DNA of 64,000 nucleotides from Pengzhenrongella sicca (GCF_017569225.1 NZ_CP071868.1:1364001-1428000); one strand, 5' to 3'. Numbered from the stretch's first letter, positions 36,519 to 46,651 are shown. The notes: a model not told the origin generated them from the sequence alone. Made by a program: numbers and translations.

Positions 36519-37070
36519 ATGGCGACGCCAGCAAGCACGCAGCGAGTTCGCACGGCGGTCGAACCGGTCGTCACCGCAGCAGGACTGGTCCTCGACGGAC
36601 TCGAGATCAGCGCGGCCGGGCGGCGCACCGTGGTGCGCGTGACGATCGACCTGGCCGAGGACGCCGTCGGGAGCCTCGACCTCGACACCCTGGCCGCGGT
36701 CTCGCGCGAGGTCGGTGCCGCGCTCGACGCGGCGTCCCCCGTCCCGGGTGAGTACACCCTCGAGGTCAGCACCCCCGGCACGAGCCGCCCGCTGACCGAA
36801 CCCCGCCACTTCAAGCGGGCCCGCACGCGGCTCGTGCGCCTGAACCTGCGCGAGGGCGTGGCCGCGTTCGGCCACGTCAGCGGCTCGGCGTTCGGCCGCA
36901 TCACCGACGTGACGGACGGCCGGCTGACGCTGAGCCCGGTCGACGCCGCCACGGGCCGTGACGTCACCGGCGTACCCACCCACATCGCGCTCGCGGACAT
37001 CACGAGCGCAGCAGTCGAGGTCGAGCTCACCCACGCCCCGGCCGGCGACGACCCAGACGAAGAGAGCTGA
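36519..37070 (+). CDS. rimP: Ribosome maturation factor RimP
   Basis: It helps mature the 30S subunit. The 183-residue protein has the N-terminal alpha/beta domain ([21 protein letters not shown], quoted as [13 protein letters not shown] and LVLDGLEI), SREVGAALD, the conserved [19 protein letters not shown] segment near 85-103, and a C-terminal SH3-like domain. I chose ATG at 36519, six bases after AGGAG (36508-36512); the ATG at 36513 abuts that site. nusA begins two bases after its stop. Confidence 0.93.
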   Translation: MATPASTQRVRTAVEPVVTAAGLVLDGLEISAAGRRTVVRVTIDLAEDAVGSLDLDTLAAVSREVGAALDAASPVPGEYTLEVSTPGTSRPLTEPRHFKRARTRLVRLNLREGVAAFGHVSGSAFGRITDVTDGRLTLSPVDAATGRDVTGVPTHIALADITSAAVEVELTHAPAGDDPDEES

Positions 37071-37071
37071 C

Positions 37072-38166
37072 ATGGACATCGACATGACGACCCTGCGGAT
37101 GCTGGAGCGTGAACGCGACCTCAGCCTGGACGTGCTCGTCTCGGCCATCGAGCAGGCCCTGCTGTCCGCCTACCACCGCACGCCGGGCGCCCGCGAGAAG
37201 GCGCGTGTCGTCGTCGACCGCAAGTCGGGTCACGTCACCGTGTGGGCCACGGACGACGTCGTCGTCGGCGAAGACGGGGTCGCGAGCGACCCGGGCCCCG
37301 AGTACGAGGACACGCCCGACGGCTTCGGCCGGATCGCGACCGCGACGGCCCGCCAGGTCATCGTCCAGCGCCTGCGCGACGCCGAGGACGACCAGGTGCT
37401 CGGCAACTTCCGCGGCAAGGAGGGCGAGGTCCTCGCGGGCGTCATCCAGCAGGGTCGCGATCCGCGGGTCGTGCTCGTCGACGTCGGCGGCACCGAGGCC
37501 GTCCTGCCCGCGCACGAGCAGGTGCCCACCGAGAAGTACGTGCACGGCGAGCGGCTGCGCGCCTTCGTGCTCGATGTCGGCCGCGGCCCGCGCGGGCCGC
37601 AGATCACGCTCTCGCGCACGCACCCCAACCTCGTGCGCAAGCTGTTCGCGCTCGAGGTCCCCGAGGTCGCCGACGGCTCGGTCGAGATCATCTCGATCGC
37701 GCGCGAGGCCGGGCACCGCACCAAGATGTCGGTGCGCACGAAGATCCCCGGGCTCAACGCCAAGGGCGCCTGCATCGGGCCGCTCGGCTCGCGCGTGCGT
37801 GCGGTGATGTCCGAGCTGCACGGCGAGAAGATCGACATCGTCGACCACAGCGACGACCCCGCCGAGATGGTCGCGCACGCCCTCTCGCCGGCCCGCGTCC
37901 TGTCGGTCACCGTCGTCGACGCCGTGGCCCGCTCGGCCCGCGTCATCGTGCCGGACTTCCAGCTGTCGCTCGCGATCGGCAAGGAGGGACAGAACGCCCG
38001 CCTCGCCGCGAAGCTCACCGGGTGGCGGATCGACATCCGGTCCGACGCCGCGGTCGCCGAGCCCGCGCACGAGGGTCGGCCCGACGCGACGGCCGGCGGG
38101 CCGACCTCCGCACCCGGCGGCGCCGCGACCCACGACGCCGAGGGATCATCCGGTAACGCTCGGTGA
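37072..38166 (+). CDS. nusA: Transcription termination/antitermination protein NusA
   Basis: It modulates RNA polymerase pausing, termination and antitermination. The 364-residue protein has the N-terminal RNAP-binding domain (1-125), an S1 domain ([21 protein letters not shown]), and KH domains ([20 protein letters not shown], then [20 protein letters not shown] near 300). The short C-terminal tail and lack of acidic repeats are normal for actinobacteria. Its TGA overlaps the GTG of ylxR. Confidence 0.96.
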   Translation: MDIDMTTLRMLERERDLSLDVLVSAIEQALLSAYHRTPGAREKARVVVDRKSGHVTVWATDDVVVGEDGVASDPGPEYEDTPDGFGRIATATARQVIVQRLRDAEDDQVLGNFRGKEGEVLAGVIQQGRDPRVVLVDVGGTEAVLPAHEQVPTEKYVHGERLRAFVLDVGRGPRGPQITLSRTHPNLVRKLFALEVPEVADGSVEIISIAREAGHRTKMSVRTKIPGLNAKGACIGPLGSRVRAVMSELHGEKIDIVDHSDDPAEMVAHALSPARVLSVTVVDAVARSARVIVPDFQLSLAIGKEGQNARLAAKLTGWRIDIRSDAAVAEPAHEGRPDATAGGPTSAPGGAATHDAEGSSGNAR

Positions 38167-38510
38167 GCCGGAGCGTTAGACTTGGGGGTGCTGGGCCCGA
38201 AGCCCGGCGCTCCCGCGCGAGCGCTCCCGAGTCGATCCCTGGCCCGGTCCGCACGTGCGTAGGGTGCCGGTCGCAGGGTTCCAGGTCCGTCTTGCACCGC
38301 GTGGTGGCGACAGACTGCGGCCCGGGAGAGATTCCGGTGCTGGTCATCGACACCGGGCGGAGCCTGCCGGGCAGGGGAGCGTGGCTGCACCCCGATCCTT
38401 CGTGCCTCGAGCTTGCCGAGCGCCGTCGGGCGTTCCCTCGGGCCCTGCGCATAGCGGGTCCGGTGGACACCTCTGCGGTGCGCGGCTTCCTTGCGGCACG
38501 GGAGCACTAG
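38163..38510 (+). CDS. ylxR: YlxR family RNA-binding protein (DUF448)
   Basis: The 115-residue protein has the hallmark [13 protein letters not shown] near residue 27, [25 protein letters not shown] and a C-terminal helix, as in YlxR proteins encoded between nusA and infB. These bind RNA and have been linked to RNase P and transcription control in other bacteria. The GTG at 38163 overlaps the nusA stop. The N-terminal 26 residues are not conserved, so a later start is possible. Confidence 0.9.
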   Translation: MSRSVRLGGAGPEARRSRASAPESIPGPVRTCVGCRSQGSRSVLHRVVATDCGPGEIPVLVIDTGRSLPGRGAWLHPDPSCLELAERRRAFPRALRIAGPVDTSAVRGFLAAREH

Positions 38511-38595
38511 CCAGCACGACGATCGGCGGTGAGTGCTTCCGAAGCCCTCGCCTGAGCAGTGACCGAACATCGACACGAAAGCGGGTTGGAAGCCG

Positions 38596-38666
38596 ATGGC
38601 TGCCCGATGAGCATCCAACGATGAGTTCCCAGCGATGAGTACCCAGCGATGAGTACCCAGCACTAA
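38596..38666 (+). other. Chain of five overlapping micro-ORFs in the infB leader
   Basis: Starting at ATG 38596 the frames MAAR (38596-38610), MSIQR (38607-38624), MSSQR (38621-38638), MSTQR (38635-38652) and MSTQH (38649-38666) follow one another, and each stop overlaps the next start as ATGA; the last ends in TAA. infB starts 42 nt further on with its own AGGAG. A GTG at 38559 also opens a 21-codon frame ending at the same TGA as MSIQR. Translation is unproven, but the arrangement would allow a re-initiating ribosome to step along the leader. Confidence 0.6.
38605..38660 (+). repeat. 14-bp tandem repeat, four copies, infB leader
   Basis: Four adjacent 14-bp units begin at 38605, 38619, 38633 and 38647. 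Their sequences are CGATGAGCATCCAA, CGATGAGTTCCCAG and CGATGAGTACCCAG (twice). The two last copies are identical, and the first differs most. The invariant CGATGAG supplies the ATGA overlaps of the micro-ORF chain. Confidence 0.97.
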
Positions 38667-38708
38667 CGACGGTCTGACCCTGTCCGGGCGGACCGAGACA
38701 GGAGAGTT

Positions 38709-41576
38709 GTGGCCAAGGTCCGCGTATACGAGCTCGCTAAAGAGCTCGGTGTGGAAAGCAAGACGATCATGAACAAGCTGGGCGAGCTCGGAGAGTTCGT
38801 CCGCTCGGCATCCTCGACCATCGAGCCGCCGGTTGTGCGCAAGCTGCGCGACCTGTACCCGGCCGGTGCGTCCGACGGTGCCGCTACCCCGGCAGCGCCC
38901 AAGCCCGGTGGCTCCAAGCCCGCAGCGCCCGCCGTACCGGCGACGCCCGCCGCGACCGCTGCACCGGTGGCGCCCGCCGCACCGGCCGCGTCGAGCCCCG
39001 CACCCGCGGCGCCCGCCGCTCCCGCCGTCGTCGCACCGGCTGCCTCGGCGCCGCGCGTCGCGCCCGCACCCGGCCCGCGGCCCGCCCCGGCGGCGCCCGC
39101 GCCTGCCGCCGCACCCGCGACGGGTGGTCGCCCCGGCGCCCCTCGTCCCGGCAACAACCCGTTCGCGCCGAGCCAGGGGATGCCGCGCTCCGGCGGATCC
39201 GGCGCGGCGCCTGCTGCTCCCGCGGCCCCCGCCCGACCGGGCGCGGCCCGCACGAGCGGACCCCGCCCCGGCAACAACCCGTTCGCCCCGAGCCAGGGCA
39301 TGCCCCGGCCCGGCGAGCGTCGGGTCGACCCGGCCGCGGCCGCGGGAACTCCCGCCCCCGCAGGCGAGCGTCCCGGCGGTCCCCGTCCCGGCGGCCCCCG
39401 CCCGGGCGGACCGCGTCCGAGCCCCGGCATGATGCCGCAGCGCACCGCGGTCGGTCGCCCCGGTGACCGTCCGGCCAGCGGCCCTGGTGGTGGGCGCGCC
39501 GGTGGCGGTGCCCGTCCCGGCGGTGGCGGCGGCTACGCCGGTCGTCCCGGCGGCGCCGGTGGCGCTCCGGGTGGAGCGCCCGGCGGCTTCGCCGGTCGTC
39601 CCGGCGGCGGCGGTCGTCCCGGTGGTGCCGGTCGCGGCAGCACGCAGGGTGCCTTCGGCCGCGCCGGAGGCCGCCCCGTTCGCGGGCGGAAGTCGAAGCG
39701 CGCGAAGCGCCAGGAGTTCGAGCAGATGCAGGCGCCCTCGCTGGGTGGCGTGCAGGTGCCTCGCGGCAGCGGCACGACCCCGGTCCGCCTGCGTCGCGGC
39801 TCGTCGCTGAACGACTTCGCGGACAAGATCGACGCGAACCCGGCCAGCCTCGTCACGGTGCTGTTCCACCTCGGTGAAATGGTGACCGCGACGCAGTCGC
39901 TCGACGAGGACATGTTCGGCACGCTCGCCGCCGAGCTCGGCTACGTCATCGAGATGGTCTCGGCCGAGGAAGAGGACCGCGAGCTGCTCGGGGCCTTCGA
40001 CATCGACCTCGACGCCGAGCTGGCGGACGAGGACGACTCGCAGCTCAAGGCCCGTCCGCCGGTCGTGACCGTCATGGGTCACGTCGACCACGGTAAGACG
40101 AAGCTCCTCGACGCGATCCGCCAGACCGACGTCGTCGCGGGCGAGGCCGGTGGCATCACCCAGCACATCGGTGCCTACCAGGTCCGCACGATGCACGAGG
40201 GCGTCGACCGCGCCATCACCTTCATCGACACCCCGGGTCACGAGGCGTTCACCGCCATGCGTGCACGTGGTGCGCAGGTCACCGACATCGCGATCCTCGT
40301 GGTCGCGGCCGATGACGGCGTGATGCCGCAGACGATCGAGGCGCTCAACCACGCCCAGGCGGCCAACGTGCCGATCGTGGTCGCGGTCAACAAGGTGGAC
40401 AAGGAGGGGGCCAACGCCTCCAAGATCCGCCAGCAGCTCACCGAGTACAACCTCGTGGCGGAGGAGTACGGCGGCGACACGATGTTCGTCGACGTCTCCG
40501 CGCTCAAGCGCATGGGTATCGAGGCACTCCTCGAGGCCGTGCTCCTGACGGCCGACGCCGCGCTCGACCTGCGGGCGAACCCCGACAAGCCGGCGCGCGG
40601 TGTGGCCATCGAGGCGAACCTCGACAAGGGCCGCGGTGCGGTTGCGACCGTGCTGGTCCAGTCCGGGACGCTGCACATCGGCGACGCGATCGTGGCGGGT
40701 ACCGCTCACGGGCGGGTCCGCGCGATGTTCGACGAGCACGGCGAGGCCGTCACGGCGGCCGGTCCGGCGCGTCCGGTCATGGTGCTCGGTCTGGCCTCGG
40801 TGCCCGGCGCCGGCGACACGATCCTCGTGGCGTCCGACGAGCGGACGGCGCGGCAGATCGCCGAGAAGCGCGAGGCCGCCCAGCGGGCCGCGCTGCTCGC
40901 CAAGCGCCGCAAGCGCATCAGCCTCGAGGACTTCACTCAGGCGCTCCAGCAGGGCAAGGTCGAGACCCTCAACCTGGTCCTCAAGGGCGACGTGTCCGGT
41001 GCCGTCGAGGCGCTCGAGGACTCGCTGCTCAAGATCGACGTGGGCGAAGAGGTCGAGCTGCGGGTCATCCACCGTGGGGTGGGTGCCATCACGCAGAACG
41101 ACGTCAACCTGGCCACGGTCGACAACGCGATCATCATCGGGTTCAACGTCAAGTTCGCCGAGCGGGTCGAGGAGCTGGCGGACCGCGAAGGCGTCGACGT
41201 CCGGTTCTACTCGGTCATCTACGCCGCGATCGACGACGTCGAGAGCGCGCTCACGGGCATGCTCAAGCCGGAGTACGAGGAGGTCCAGCTCGGTACCGCA
41301 GAGGTGCGCGAGGTGTTCCGGTCCTCCAAGTTCGGGAACGTCGCGGGTTCGCTCGTGCGGTCCGGGACGATCGTCCGCAACTCGAAGGCGCGTGTGCTGC
41401 GCAACGAGAAGGTCATGGGGGACAACCTCACGGTCGAGTCGCTCAAGCGGTTCAAGAACGACGCCACCGAGGTCCGCGAGGGCTACGAGTGCGGTATCGG
41501 GCTCGGCTCGTTCAACGACGTCGAGATCGGCGACGTGATCGAGACGTTCGAGATGCGCGAGAAGCCCCGCAAGTAG
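38709..41576 (+). CDS. infB: Translation initiation factor IF-2
   Basis: This GTPase brings initiator tRNA to the ribosome. The 955-residue protein has an IF2_N domain ([21 protein letters not shown]), then a long disordered Ala/Pro region turning Gly/Arg-rich (about 55-340). The segment [15 protein letters not shown] occurs twice there. The G domain starts with GHVDHGKT near 457; DTPGHEAF and NKVDKEGA follow, then the C-terminal EF-Tu-like domains. The GTG at 38709 has AGGAG just upstream. A 15-bp hairpin follows the gene. Confidence 0.97.
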   Translation: MAKVRVYELAKELGVESKTIMNKLGELGEFVRSASSTIEPPVVRKLRDLYPAGASDGAATPAAPKPGGSKPAAPAVPATPAATAAPVAPAAPAASSPAPAAPAAPAVVAPAASAPRVAPAPGPRPAPAAPAPAAAPATGGRPGAPRPGNNPFAPSQGMPRSGGSGAAPAAPAAPARPGAARTSGPRPGNNPFAPSQGMPRPGERRVDPAAAAGTPAPAGERPGGPRPGGPRPGGPRPSPGMMPQRTAVGRPGDRPASGPGGGRAGGGARPGGGGGYAGRPGGAGGAPGGAPGGFAGRPGGGGRPGGAGRGSTQGAFGRAGGRPVRGRKSKRAKRQEFEQMQAPSLGGVQVPRGSGTTPVRLRRGSSLNDFADKIDANPASLVTVLFHLGEMVTATQSLDEDMFGTLAAELGYVIEMVSAEEEDRELLGAFDIDLDAELADEDDSQLKARPPVVTVMGHVDHGKTKLLDAIRQTDVVAGEAGGITQHIGAYQVRTMHEGVDRAITFIDTPGHEAFTAMRARGAQVTDIAILVVAADDGVMPQTIEALNHAQAANVPIVVAVNKVDKEGANASKIRQQLTEYNLVAEEYGGDTMFVDVSALKRMGIEALLEAVLLTADAALDLRANPDKPARGVAIEANLDKGRGAVATVLVQSGTLHIGDAIVAGTAHGRVRAMFDEHGEAVTAAGPARPVMVLGLASVPGAGDTILVASDERTARQIAEKREAAQRAALLAKRRKRISLEDFTQALQQGKVETLNLVLKGDVSGAVEALEDSLLKIDVGEEVELRVIHRGVGAITQNDVNLATVDNAIIIGFNVKFAERVEELADREGVDVRFYSVIYAAIDDVESALTGMLKPEYEEVQLGTAEVREVFRSSKFGNVAGSLVRSGTIVRNSKARVLRNEKVMGDNLTVESLKRFKNDATEVREGYECGIGLGSFNDVEIGDVIETFEMREKPRK

Positions 41577-41603
41577 GGGGTCGTGGCACGGCAGTAGCGG
41601 TTC

Positions 41604-41637
41604 GGCCCGGGTGACGACACGCGTCGTCGCCCGGGCC
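41604..41637 (+). terminator. Hairpin after infB
   Basis: Arms at 41604-41618 (GGCCCGGGTGACGAC) and 41623-41637 (GTCGTCGCCCGGGCC) form a 15-bp stem with one G-T pair and an ACGC loop. TTCCC follows rather than a T-run. It may end or attenuate the operon before rbfA. Confidence 0.7.
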
Positions 41638-41702
41638 TTCCCGTCCGCCCGGGTACCGGGCGCTGGTAGTACTGGAAGCTCGTCCGAGAAGGAGTTCAAG
41701 TC

Positions 41703-42188
41703 ATGGCTGATCACGCACGCGCGCGCAAGCTCGCCGACCGGATCCAGGTCATCGTCGCGAAGATGATCGACACCCGGGTCAAGGACCCGCGGCTCGGCTT
41801 CGTCACGGTGACCGATGTGCGCGTCACCGGCGACCTGCAGCACGCGTCGGTGTTCTACACCGTGCTCGGCGACGAGGAGGCCCGCGCCGGTTCCGCCGCG
41901 GCGCTCGAGAGCGCGAAGGGCCTCATCCGGTCCGAGGTCGGCAAGCAGACCGGGATCCGGCTGACGCCGTCGCTCGAGTTCGTGCTCGACGCCGTCCCGG
42001 AGGTCGCCGCGACCCTCGAGGCCGCGCTGCACGAGGCGGCCCGTCGCGACTCGGAGGTCGCGGCCCTCGCGGCCGGCGCCGTCTACGCAGGCGACGCCGA
42101 CCCGTACCGCAAGCCCGAGCCCGCGTTCGACGAAGAAGACGACACCGACGACGGCGAGCCCGCCGAGCCCGCGGACCGCGACGCGTAG
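41703..42188 (+). CDS. rbfA: 30S ribosome-binding factor A
   Basis: It assists late maturation of the 30S subunit. The 161-residue protein has the KH-like core ([40 protein letters not shown], LRxxxG-like [12 protein letters not shown]) and an acidic C-terminal tail. The ATG at 41703 follows AAGGAG. truB normally comes next, but a divergent MFS/TetR pair is inserted here. Confidence 0.94.
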   Translation: MADHARARKLADRIQVIVAKMIDTRVKDPRLGFVTVTDVRVTGDLQHASVFYTVLGDEEARAGSAAALESAKGLIRSEVGKQTGIRLTPSLEFVLDAVPEVAATLEAALHEAARRDSEVAALAAGAVYAGDADPYRKPEPAFDEEDDTDDGEPAEPADRDA

Positions 42189-42217
42189 ACCGCCGTCGGC
42201 GGAACCCGGCGGGCCAG

Positions 42218-43675
42218 CTAGTCCGCGCGCCGGTGCCGGGGGAGCCAGAGCGTCGCGACGGCGCCCAGGGCGAGCACCCCGGCGCCGGTGAGGATGGCGG
42301 CGCGCAGGCCGTCGTCGTAGCCGGTCGGGGTCAGCGTGCCGCCGCTCGCCTGGAAGACCGCGACGAGCACCGCCACCCCGAGCGCGACGCCGATCTCGCG
42401 GATGGTCGAGTTCGTCGAGCTGGCGGTGGCGTGGTCGTCGGGGGCCATGTCGGCGAGGACGGCGGTCGCGCTGGGCGCGAACGTCAGGCCCATGCCCACC
42501 CCCGCGAGGACGAAGCCGGGCACCAGCGAGCCGTAGGCGGCCGTCGTCGTGGTCAGGACGGCGAGCCAGGTTAGCCCGACCGCCTGGAACGTGAGCCCCG
42601 TGGCGAGCAGGACGCGCACGCCGACGCGGGGAGCGAGCAGGCCCGCGATCGGTGCGACGATCATCGGGGCGGCCGTCCACGGCAGGGTCCGGATGCCCGC
42701 CTCCAGCGGCGTGTACCCGCTGACGACCTGCAGGTACTGCGCGAGCAGGAACACCGACCCGAACATCCCGAGGCTGAACGCGAGGGACGTGACGTTGGCG
42801 ACCGAGAAGCTGCGCGAGCGGAACAGGCGCAGGGGGACGAGCGGGTACGCGGTCCGGCCCTCGTGCCACCCGAACGCCGCGATCAGCGCGATCCCGGCCG
42901 TGAGCGAGCCCGCGACGGTGAGCGAGGTCCAGCCGAGCTCGTTGGCGCGCACGATGCCCCAGACCGTGGCGAGCACCCCCGCGCCGACCAGCACGAGCCC
43001 GGCGATGTCGAGCGGCTGGCGGCGCCCGTAGGACTCGGGCAGGGCGCGCAGGATCAGCGGCACCGCGATGAGCGCGATCGGGACGTTGAGCCAGAAGATC
43101 GCCTGCCAGGAGAAGCCGTCGACGACGGCGCCGCCGATCACGGGACCGAGCGCCACGCCCAGCCCCGAGACGCCGCCCCAGACGCCGATGGCCATCGCGC
43201 GGCGCGAGACGGGCACGGCGCTGGCGAGCAGGGTGAGGGAGAGCGGCATGATCGCGGCCGCGCCGACGCCCTGGACGGCGCGGGCCGCGATGAGCGCGCC
43301 GGCGCTCGTGGCGAGCGCGGAGCCGATCGACGCCAGCGTGAAGACGGCGATGCCGCCGAGGAACAGGCGCCGGCGACCCCACCGGTCGCCGAGCGTCGCG
43401 GCGGCGAGCATGAGGGTCGCGAACGCCAGGGTGTAGGAGTTCATCATCCATTGGAGCTGCTCGACGCTCGCGCCGAACGCGGTCTGGAGGACCGGCAGCG
43501 CGCTGGTCATGACCAGGTTGTCGAGCGAGGACATGAACATCGGCAGGGACGCCGCAGCGAGCGCCAGTGCGAGCGGGACGGCCCGCGGGGCGGGGGCGGG
43601 CCGGCCGGCCGGGGCGACCGGGGCGGGACCGGCGGGCGTCGGCCCGAGCGGTCCGGGGGGAGCGCTGATGGTCAT
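42218..43675 (-). CDS. MFS drug efflux transporter (DHA2 type)
   Basis: The 485-residue protein has about 14 hydrophobic segments. Visible signatures are LDNLVMTSALPVLQTAFGAS in the first helix, the loop LGDRWGRRRLFLGG between helices 2 and 3, and motif C-like GPVIGGAVVDGFSWQAIFWLNVPI near 165-188 (quoted as GPVIGGAVVDG and WQAIFWLNVPI). These mark drug:H+ antiporters of the EmrB/QacA group. The ATG at 43673-43675 has AGGAG on the minus strand five bases upstream. It is divergent from a TetR gene with a shared operator, the usual layout for an inducible efflux pump. Confidence 0.93.
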   Translation of the reverse strand: MTISAPPGPLGPTPAGPAPVAPAGRPAPAPRAVPLALALAAASLPMFMSSLDNLVMTSALPVLQTAFGASVEQLQWMMNSYTLAFATLMLAAATLGDRWGRRRLFLGGIAVFTLASIGSALATSAGALIAARAVQGVGAAAIMPLSLTLLASAVPVSRRAMAIGVWGGVSGLGVALGPVIGGAVVDGFSWQAIFWLNVPIALIAVPLILRALPESYGRRQPLDIAGLVLVGAGVLATVWGIVRANELGWTSLTVAGSLTAGIALIAAFGWHEGRTAYPLVPLRLFRSRSFSVANVTSLAFSLGMFGSVFLLAQYLQVVSGYTPLEAGIRTLPWTAAPMIVAPIAGLLAPRVGVRVLLATGLTFQAVGLTWLAVLTTTTAAYGSLVPGFVLAGVGMGLTFAPSATAVLADMAPDDHATASSTNSTIREIGVALGVAVLVAVFQASGGTLTPTGYDDGLRAAILTGAGVLALGAVATLWLPRHRRAD

Positions 43676-43709
43676 GAGATCTCCTGTGAGCACGCGGTAA
43701 GCATCGGAT

Positions 43710-43737
43710 GATAACTACTCTCCCGACCGTAGTTATC
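43710..43737. promoter_or_regulatory. TetR operator between efflux pump and regulator genes
   Basis: A perfect 9-bp inverted repeat, GATAACTAC at 43710-43718 and GTAGTTATC at 43729-43737, has a 10-bp spacer. A further GATAAC at 43742-43747 overlaps the -10 of the TetR gene. It lies in the 81-bp divergent gap and would let the repressor control both genes. Confidence 0.85.
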
Positions 43738-43743
43738 GACTGA

Positions 43744-43749
43744 TAACCT
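43744..43749 (+). promoter_or_regulatory. -10 element for a leaderless tetR-type transcript
   Basis: TAACCT is followed by seven bases and the ATG at 43757, with no ribosome-binding site. The element overlaps the third half-site of the operator. Confidence 0.55.
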
Positions 43750-43756
43750 GTCAACC

Positions 43757-44392
43757 ATGACTTCCGGAACCGCCCTTCGACGCATGACGGCGCACGAGCG
43801 CCGCGAGCAGATCCTGCACGCGGCGCGGTCGGCGTTCGCGGACGGCGGCTACGCCGCCACGACGACCGACCAGGTCGCGCGCGCGGCGGGCGTCTCGCAG
43901 CCCTACGTGGTCCGCCTGTTCGGGGGCAAGCAGCAGCTCTTCGTCGAGGTCTACACCCGGGCGTGCACCCAGATCGTCGACACCCTCGCGGCGGTGCCGG
44001 CGGGGCCTGAGGCGAAGGCGCGGATGGGGGACGCCTACATCGGGTTGCTCACCGACCACGACCTGCTTCGCCTGGTGCTGCACGGCTTCGCCGCGGGCTC
44101 GGACCCCGAGATCGGCCGGCTCGCGCGCGCGACGCTCAGCGACGCGTTCCGGCTGTACCGCGAGCGGACGGGGGAGGGTCCGGACGAGGCCCGGGTGTTC
44201 GTCGCCCACGGCATGCTCATCAGCGTGCTCCTCGCGGTCGACGCGGCCGAGCACCTGGGCGAGAGCGCGGCCCTCGCGGCGCTCGCGGAGTGCACGTTCG
44301 GCGACGCCCTCGGCGCCGCCAGCGTCGGTGCGACCAGCGTCGGTGCGGCCAGCGTTGGTGCGACCGGCGCGCACGCGGCGGTGTCCCGATGA
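43757..44392 (+). CDS. TetR-family repressor
   Basis: The 211-residue protein has the N-terminal TetR helix-turn-helix (REQILHAARSAFADGGYAAT, then TTDQVARAAGVSQPYVVRLFGGKQQLF in the recognition region, quoted as VARAAGVSQPYVVRLFGGK). The rest is a helical ligand domain. It probably represses the divergent DHA2 pump. The C-terminus carries three copies of a 5-residue repeat (SVGAT, SVGAA, SVGAT) from a 15-bp tandem repeat at 44321-44365. Its stop overlaps the start of truB (ATGA), an odd coupling of a drug-sensing regulator to a tRNA modification gene. Confidence 0.92.
   Translation: MTSGTALRRMTAHERREQILHAARSAFADGGYAATTTDQVARAAGVSQPYVVRLFGGKQQLFVEVYTRACTQIVDTLAAVPAGPEAKARMGDAYIGLLTDHDLLRLVLHGFAAGSDPEIGRLARATLSDAFRLYRERTGEGPDEARVFVAHGMLISVLLAVDAAEHLGESAALAALAECTFGDALGAASVGATSVGAASVGATGAHAAVSR
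44321..44365 (+). repeat. 15-bp in-frame tandem repeat at the end of the TetR gene
   Basis: AGCGTCGGTGCGACC, AGCGTCGGTGCGGCC and AGCGTTGGTGCGACC follow each other without gaps at 44321, 44336 and 44351, encoding SVGAT-type pentapeptides. The array stops 24 bp before the start of truB. Confidence 0.9.
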
Positions 44393-45396
44393 TCGCGACG
44401 CCGGCCGCGGAGAGCGCGCCTCGGGCGGGCAGAGCGCCCCGGAAGCCCCGGACGGACCGCGGCCCGCGCGCCGCGCGCCGACCGACGGCCGCCGACGGCC
44501 TCGTCATCGTCGACAAGCCCGCGGGCTGGACCAGCCACGACGTCGTCGCGCGGATGCGCGGGATCGCGGGCACGCGCAAGGTCGGCCACGCGGGCACGCT
44601 CGACCCGATGGCGACCGGGGTGCTCGTGCTCGGCATCGGCCGGGCGACGAAGCTGCTCACGTACGTCGTCGGCGCCGACAAGGAGTACACCGCGACCATC
44701 CGGCTCGGCGTCGCGACGAACACCGACGACGCCGAGGGCGAGGTCATCGCGACCGTCGACGCCGCCGCGGTCACCCGCCCGGCGATCGACGCGGGAGTGG
44801 CCGCGCTCACCGGGCCCATCGAGCAGGTCCCCTCGACCGTCAGCGCGATCAAGGTCGACGGCCAGCGCGCGTACGCCCGCGTGCGCGCCGGCGAGCAGTT
44901 CGAGCTCGCCGCGCGCCCGGTCACGATCGTGAGCTTCACCGTGCACGACGTACGTGCCGAGGAGCTCGCCGACGACGGCGGCACGGCCGTCGACGTGGAC
45001 GTCACCGTCGTGTGCACCTCGGGCACCTACATCCGCGCGCTGGCCCGCGACCTCGGCACCGGGCTCGGCGTCGGGGGGCACCTGACGGCGTTGCGGCGCA
45101 CGCGCGTGGGCGGCTACCCGATCGGGCTCGCGCGCACGCTGGACGAGCTCGAGGCGCACCCCGACTCGACGCCGCTCGAGGTGCTGCCGCTCGCGGCCGC
45201 GGCGCGCGCGACCTTCCCGGTGCGCGAGCTCACCGCCGACGAGGCGACGGCGTTGTCCTACGGCAAGCGCATCGACGCGGGCGAGCCCGCCCCGAGCGAC
45301 CCGATCGCGGCCATCGCACCGGACGGCACGCTCGCCGCGCTGCTGACGGCCGACGGCCCTCACGCCCGCCCGGTCCTGGTCTTCGCCCCCGCCTAG
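44389..45396 (+). CDS. truB: tRNA pseudouridine-55 synthase
   Basis: It makes pseudouridine 55 in the T loop of tRNAs. The 335-residue protein has GLVIVDKPAGWTSHDVVARM and the catalytic motif VGHAGTLDPMATGVLVLGIG, with D72. The first 35 residues are a basic, non-conserved extension ([20 protein letters not shown]) typical of some actinobacterial TruB. The start at ATG 44389 overlaps the stop of the inserted TetR gene; a later start is possible. Confidence 0.94.
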   Translation: MIATPAAESAPRAGRAPRKPRTDRGPRAARRPTAADGLVIVDKPAGWTSHDVVARMRGIAGTRKVGHAGTLDPMATGVLVLGIGRATKLLTYVVGADKEYTATIRLGVATNTDDAEGEVIATVDAAAVTRPAIDAGVAALTGPIEQVPSTVSAIKVDGQRAYARVRAGEQFELAARPVTIVSFTVHDVRAEELADDGGTAVDVDVTVVCTSGTYIRALARDLGTGLGVGGHLTALRRTRVGGYPIGLARTLDELEAHPDSTPLEVLPLAAAARATFPVRELTADEATALSYGKRIDAGEPAPSDPIAAIAPDGTLAALLTADGPHARPVLVFAPA

Positions 45397-45518
45397 CCGC
45401 CGCCCCGGCCGGCTCGGTGCTTGGGCCGCGCGGCGGGCGTGGCAGTCTTGTCCTCGCTGTTGCCCTGGGGTGGCGGGACGGCAGGACCAGATCACTGACT
45501 GCAACTCAGGAGCGTTTC

Positions 45519-46562
45519 GTGCACCGTTGGACCGACCTCGCCGAGGTACCGACCGGTTTCGGACCCTCGGTGGTCACGCTCGGCAACTTCGACGGCGTGC
45601 ACCGCGGGCACCACAGCGTGCTCACCCGGATGGTCACGGACGCGCGCGCGGCCGGGGCGCGGGCGGTCGCGGTCACCTTCTCTCCGCACCCCGCGCAGGT
45701 GCACCACCCGGACACCGCCCCGCCGCTGCTCACGGGCGACGAGGACCGCCTGCTGCTGCTCGAGCGCACGGGTCTCGACGCCGTCCTGATGCTCACCTAC
45801 ACGCTCGACTTCGCGCGGCAGACGCCGGAGGAGTTCGTCAGCCGCTACCTGGTGCACGCCCTCGGCGCGCGCACCGTCGTCGTCGGCCGCGACGTCCGGT
45901 TCGGCTGGGAGAACGCGGGCGACCTCACGACGATGACCGAGCTGGGCGCGAAGTACGGCTTCGCCGTCGACGTCATCGAGGACCTCGCGGCCGAGCCGGA
46001 GCCCGAGGCACCTCTCGGCCGGACGCCCGACGAGGAGCACCTGTCGCGCGTCGCGGACCCGTTGCACCGGCGCTGGTCCTCGACCTGGGTTCGCGAGCTG
46101 CTCACCGACGGGCGGGTCACCGAGGCCGCGAGCATCCTCGGCCGCCCGCACCGGGTGCGCGGCGTCGTCGTGCACGGTGATGCGCGCGGCCGCGAGCTCG
46201 GCTACCCGACCGCCAACCTCAGCGCCGACGCGGCGGGCATGGTCCCGGCCGACGGCGTCTACGCGGGCTGGCTGCGCCGGCTCGACCTGGCGCCCGACGC
46301 GGCCGACGCCGTGCTGCCCGCCGCGATCTCGGTCGGCACCAACCCGACGTTCGACGGCGTCGCCCGCCGCGTCGAGGCCTACGTCCTGGACCGGACGGAT
46401 CTCGACCTGTACGGCGAGGACGTCGCGTTGGAGTTCGTGGCCCGGTTGCGCGCGACGCTGCGCTTCGACTCGATCGACGAGCTGGTCGCGACCATGCACG
46501 ACGACGTCGCTCGCGCCCGCGAGCTGCTCGTCGCGGCGGGCGGGCCGCCCGCCGGCTGGTAG
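45519..46562 (+). CDS. ribF: Bifunctional riboflavin kinase/FMN adenylyltransferase
   Basis: It converts riboflavin to FMN and FAD. In the 347-residue protein the N-terminal adenylyltransferase domain shows [18 protein letters not shown] and [19 protein letters not shown]. The C-terminal kinase domain has [16 protein letters not shown] and [19 protein letters not shown]. The GTG at 45519 has AGGAG at 45508-45512. Several in-frame starts upstream lie in non-conserved sequence. The order truB-ribF-rpsO-pnp is the usual one. Confidence 0.95.
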   Translation: MHRWTDLAEVPTGFGPSVVTLGNFDGVHRGHHSVLTRMVTDARAAGARAVAVTFSPHPAQVHHPDTAPPLLTGDEDRLLLLERTGLDAVLMLTYTLDFARQTPEEFVSRYLVHALGARTVVVGRDVRFGWENAGDLTTMTELGAKYGFAVDVIEDLAAEPEPEAPLGRTPDEEHLSRVADPLHRRWSSTWVRELLTDGRVTEAASILGRPHRVRGVVVHGDARGRELGYPTANLSADAAGMVPADGVYAGWLRRLDLAPDAADAVLPAAISVGTNPTFDGVARRVEAYVLDRTDLDLYGEDVALEFVARLRATLRFDSIDELVATMHDDVARARELLVAAGGPPAGW

Positions 46563-46651
46563 TATCAGGTCGCCGTCAGATCGGCCGCGGACCCAGAGCG
46601 CTCGGGTGGATGTGCCCCAGAGCACCGCGCAGCGAACACACTAGGAGAACC

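Noticed and set aside
38177-38182. TAGACT as an internal promoter of ylxR giving a leaderless start
   Set aside because: No start codon in the ylxR frame lies 5-10 nt downstream, and ylxR is already coupled to nusA by a GTGA overlap.
37230-43754. A 2174-codon open frame on the minus strand, antisense to nusA, infB, rbfA and the MFS gene region
   Set aside because: It covers several well-conserved genes in opposite or shifted frames, has no family motif and is Arg/Gly/Asp-rich, the usual artefact of very high GC third positions.
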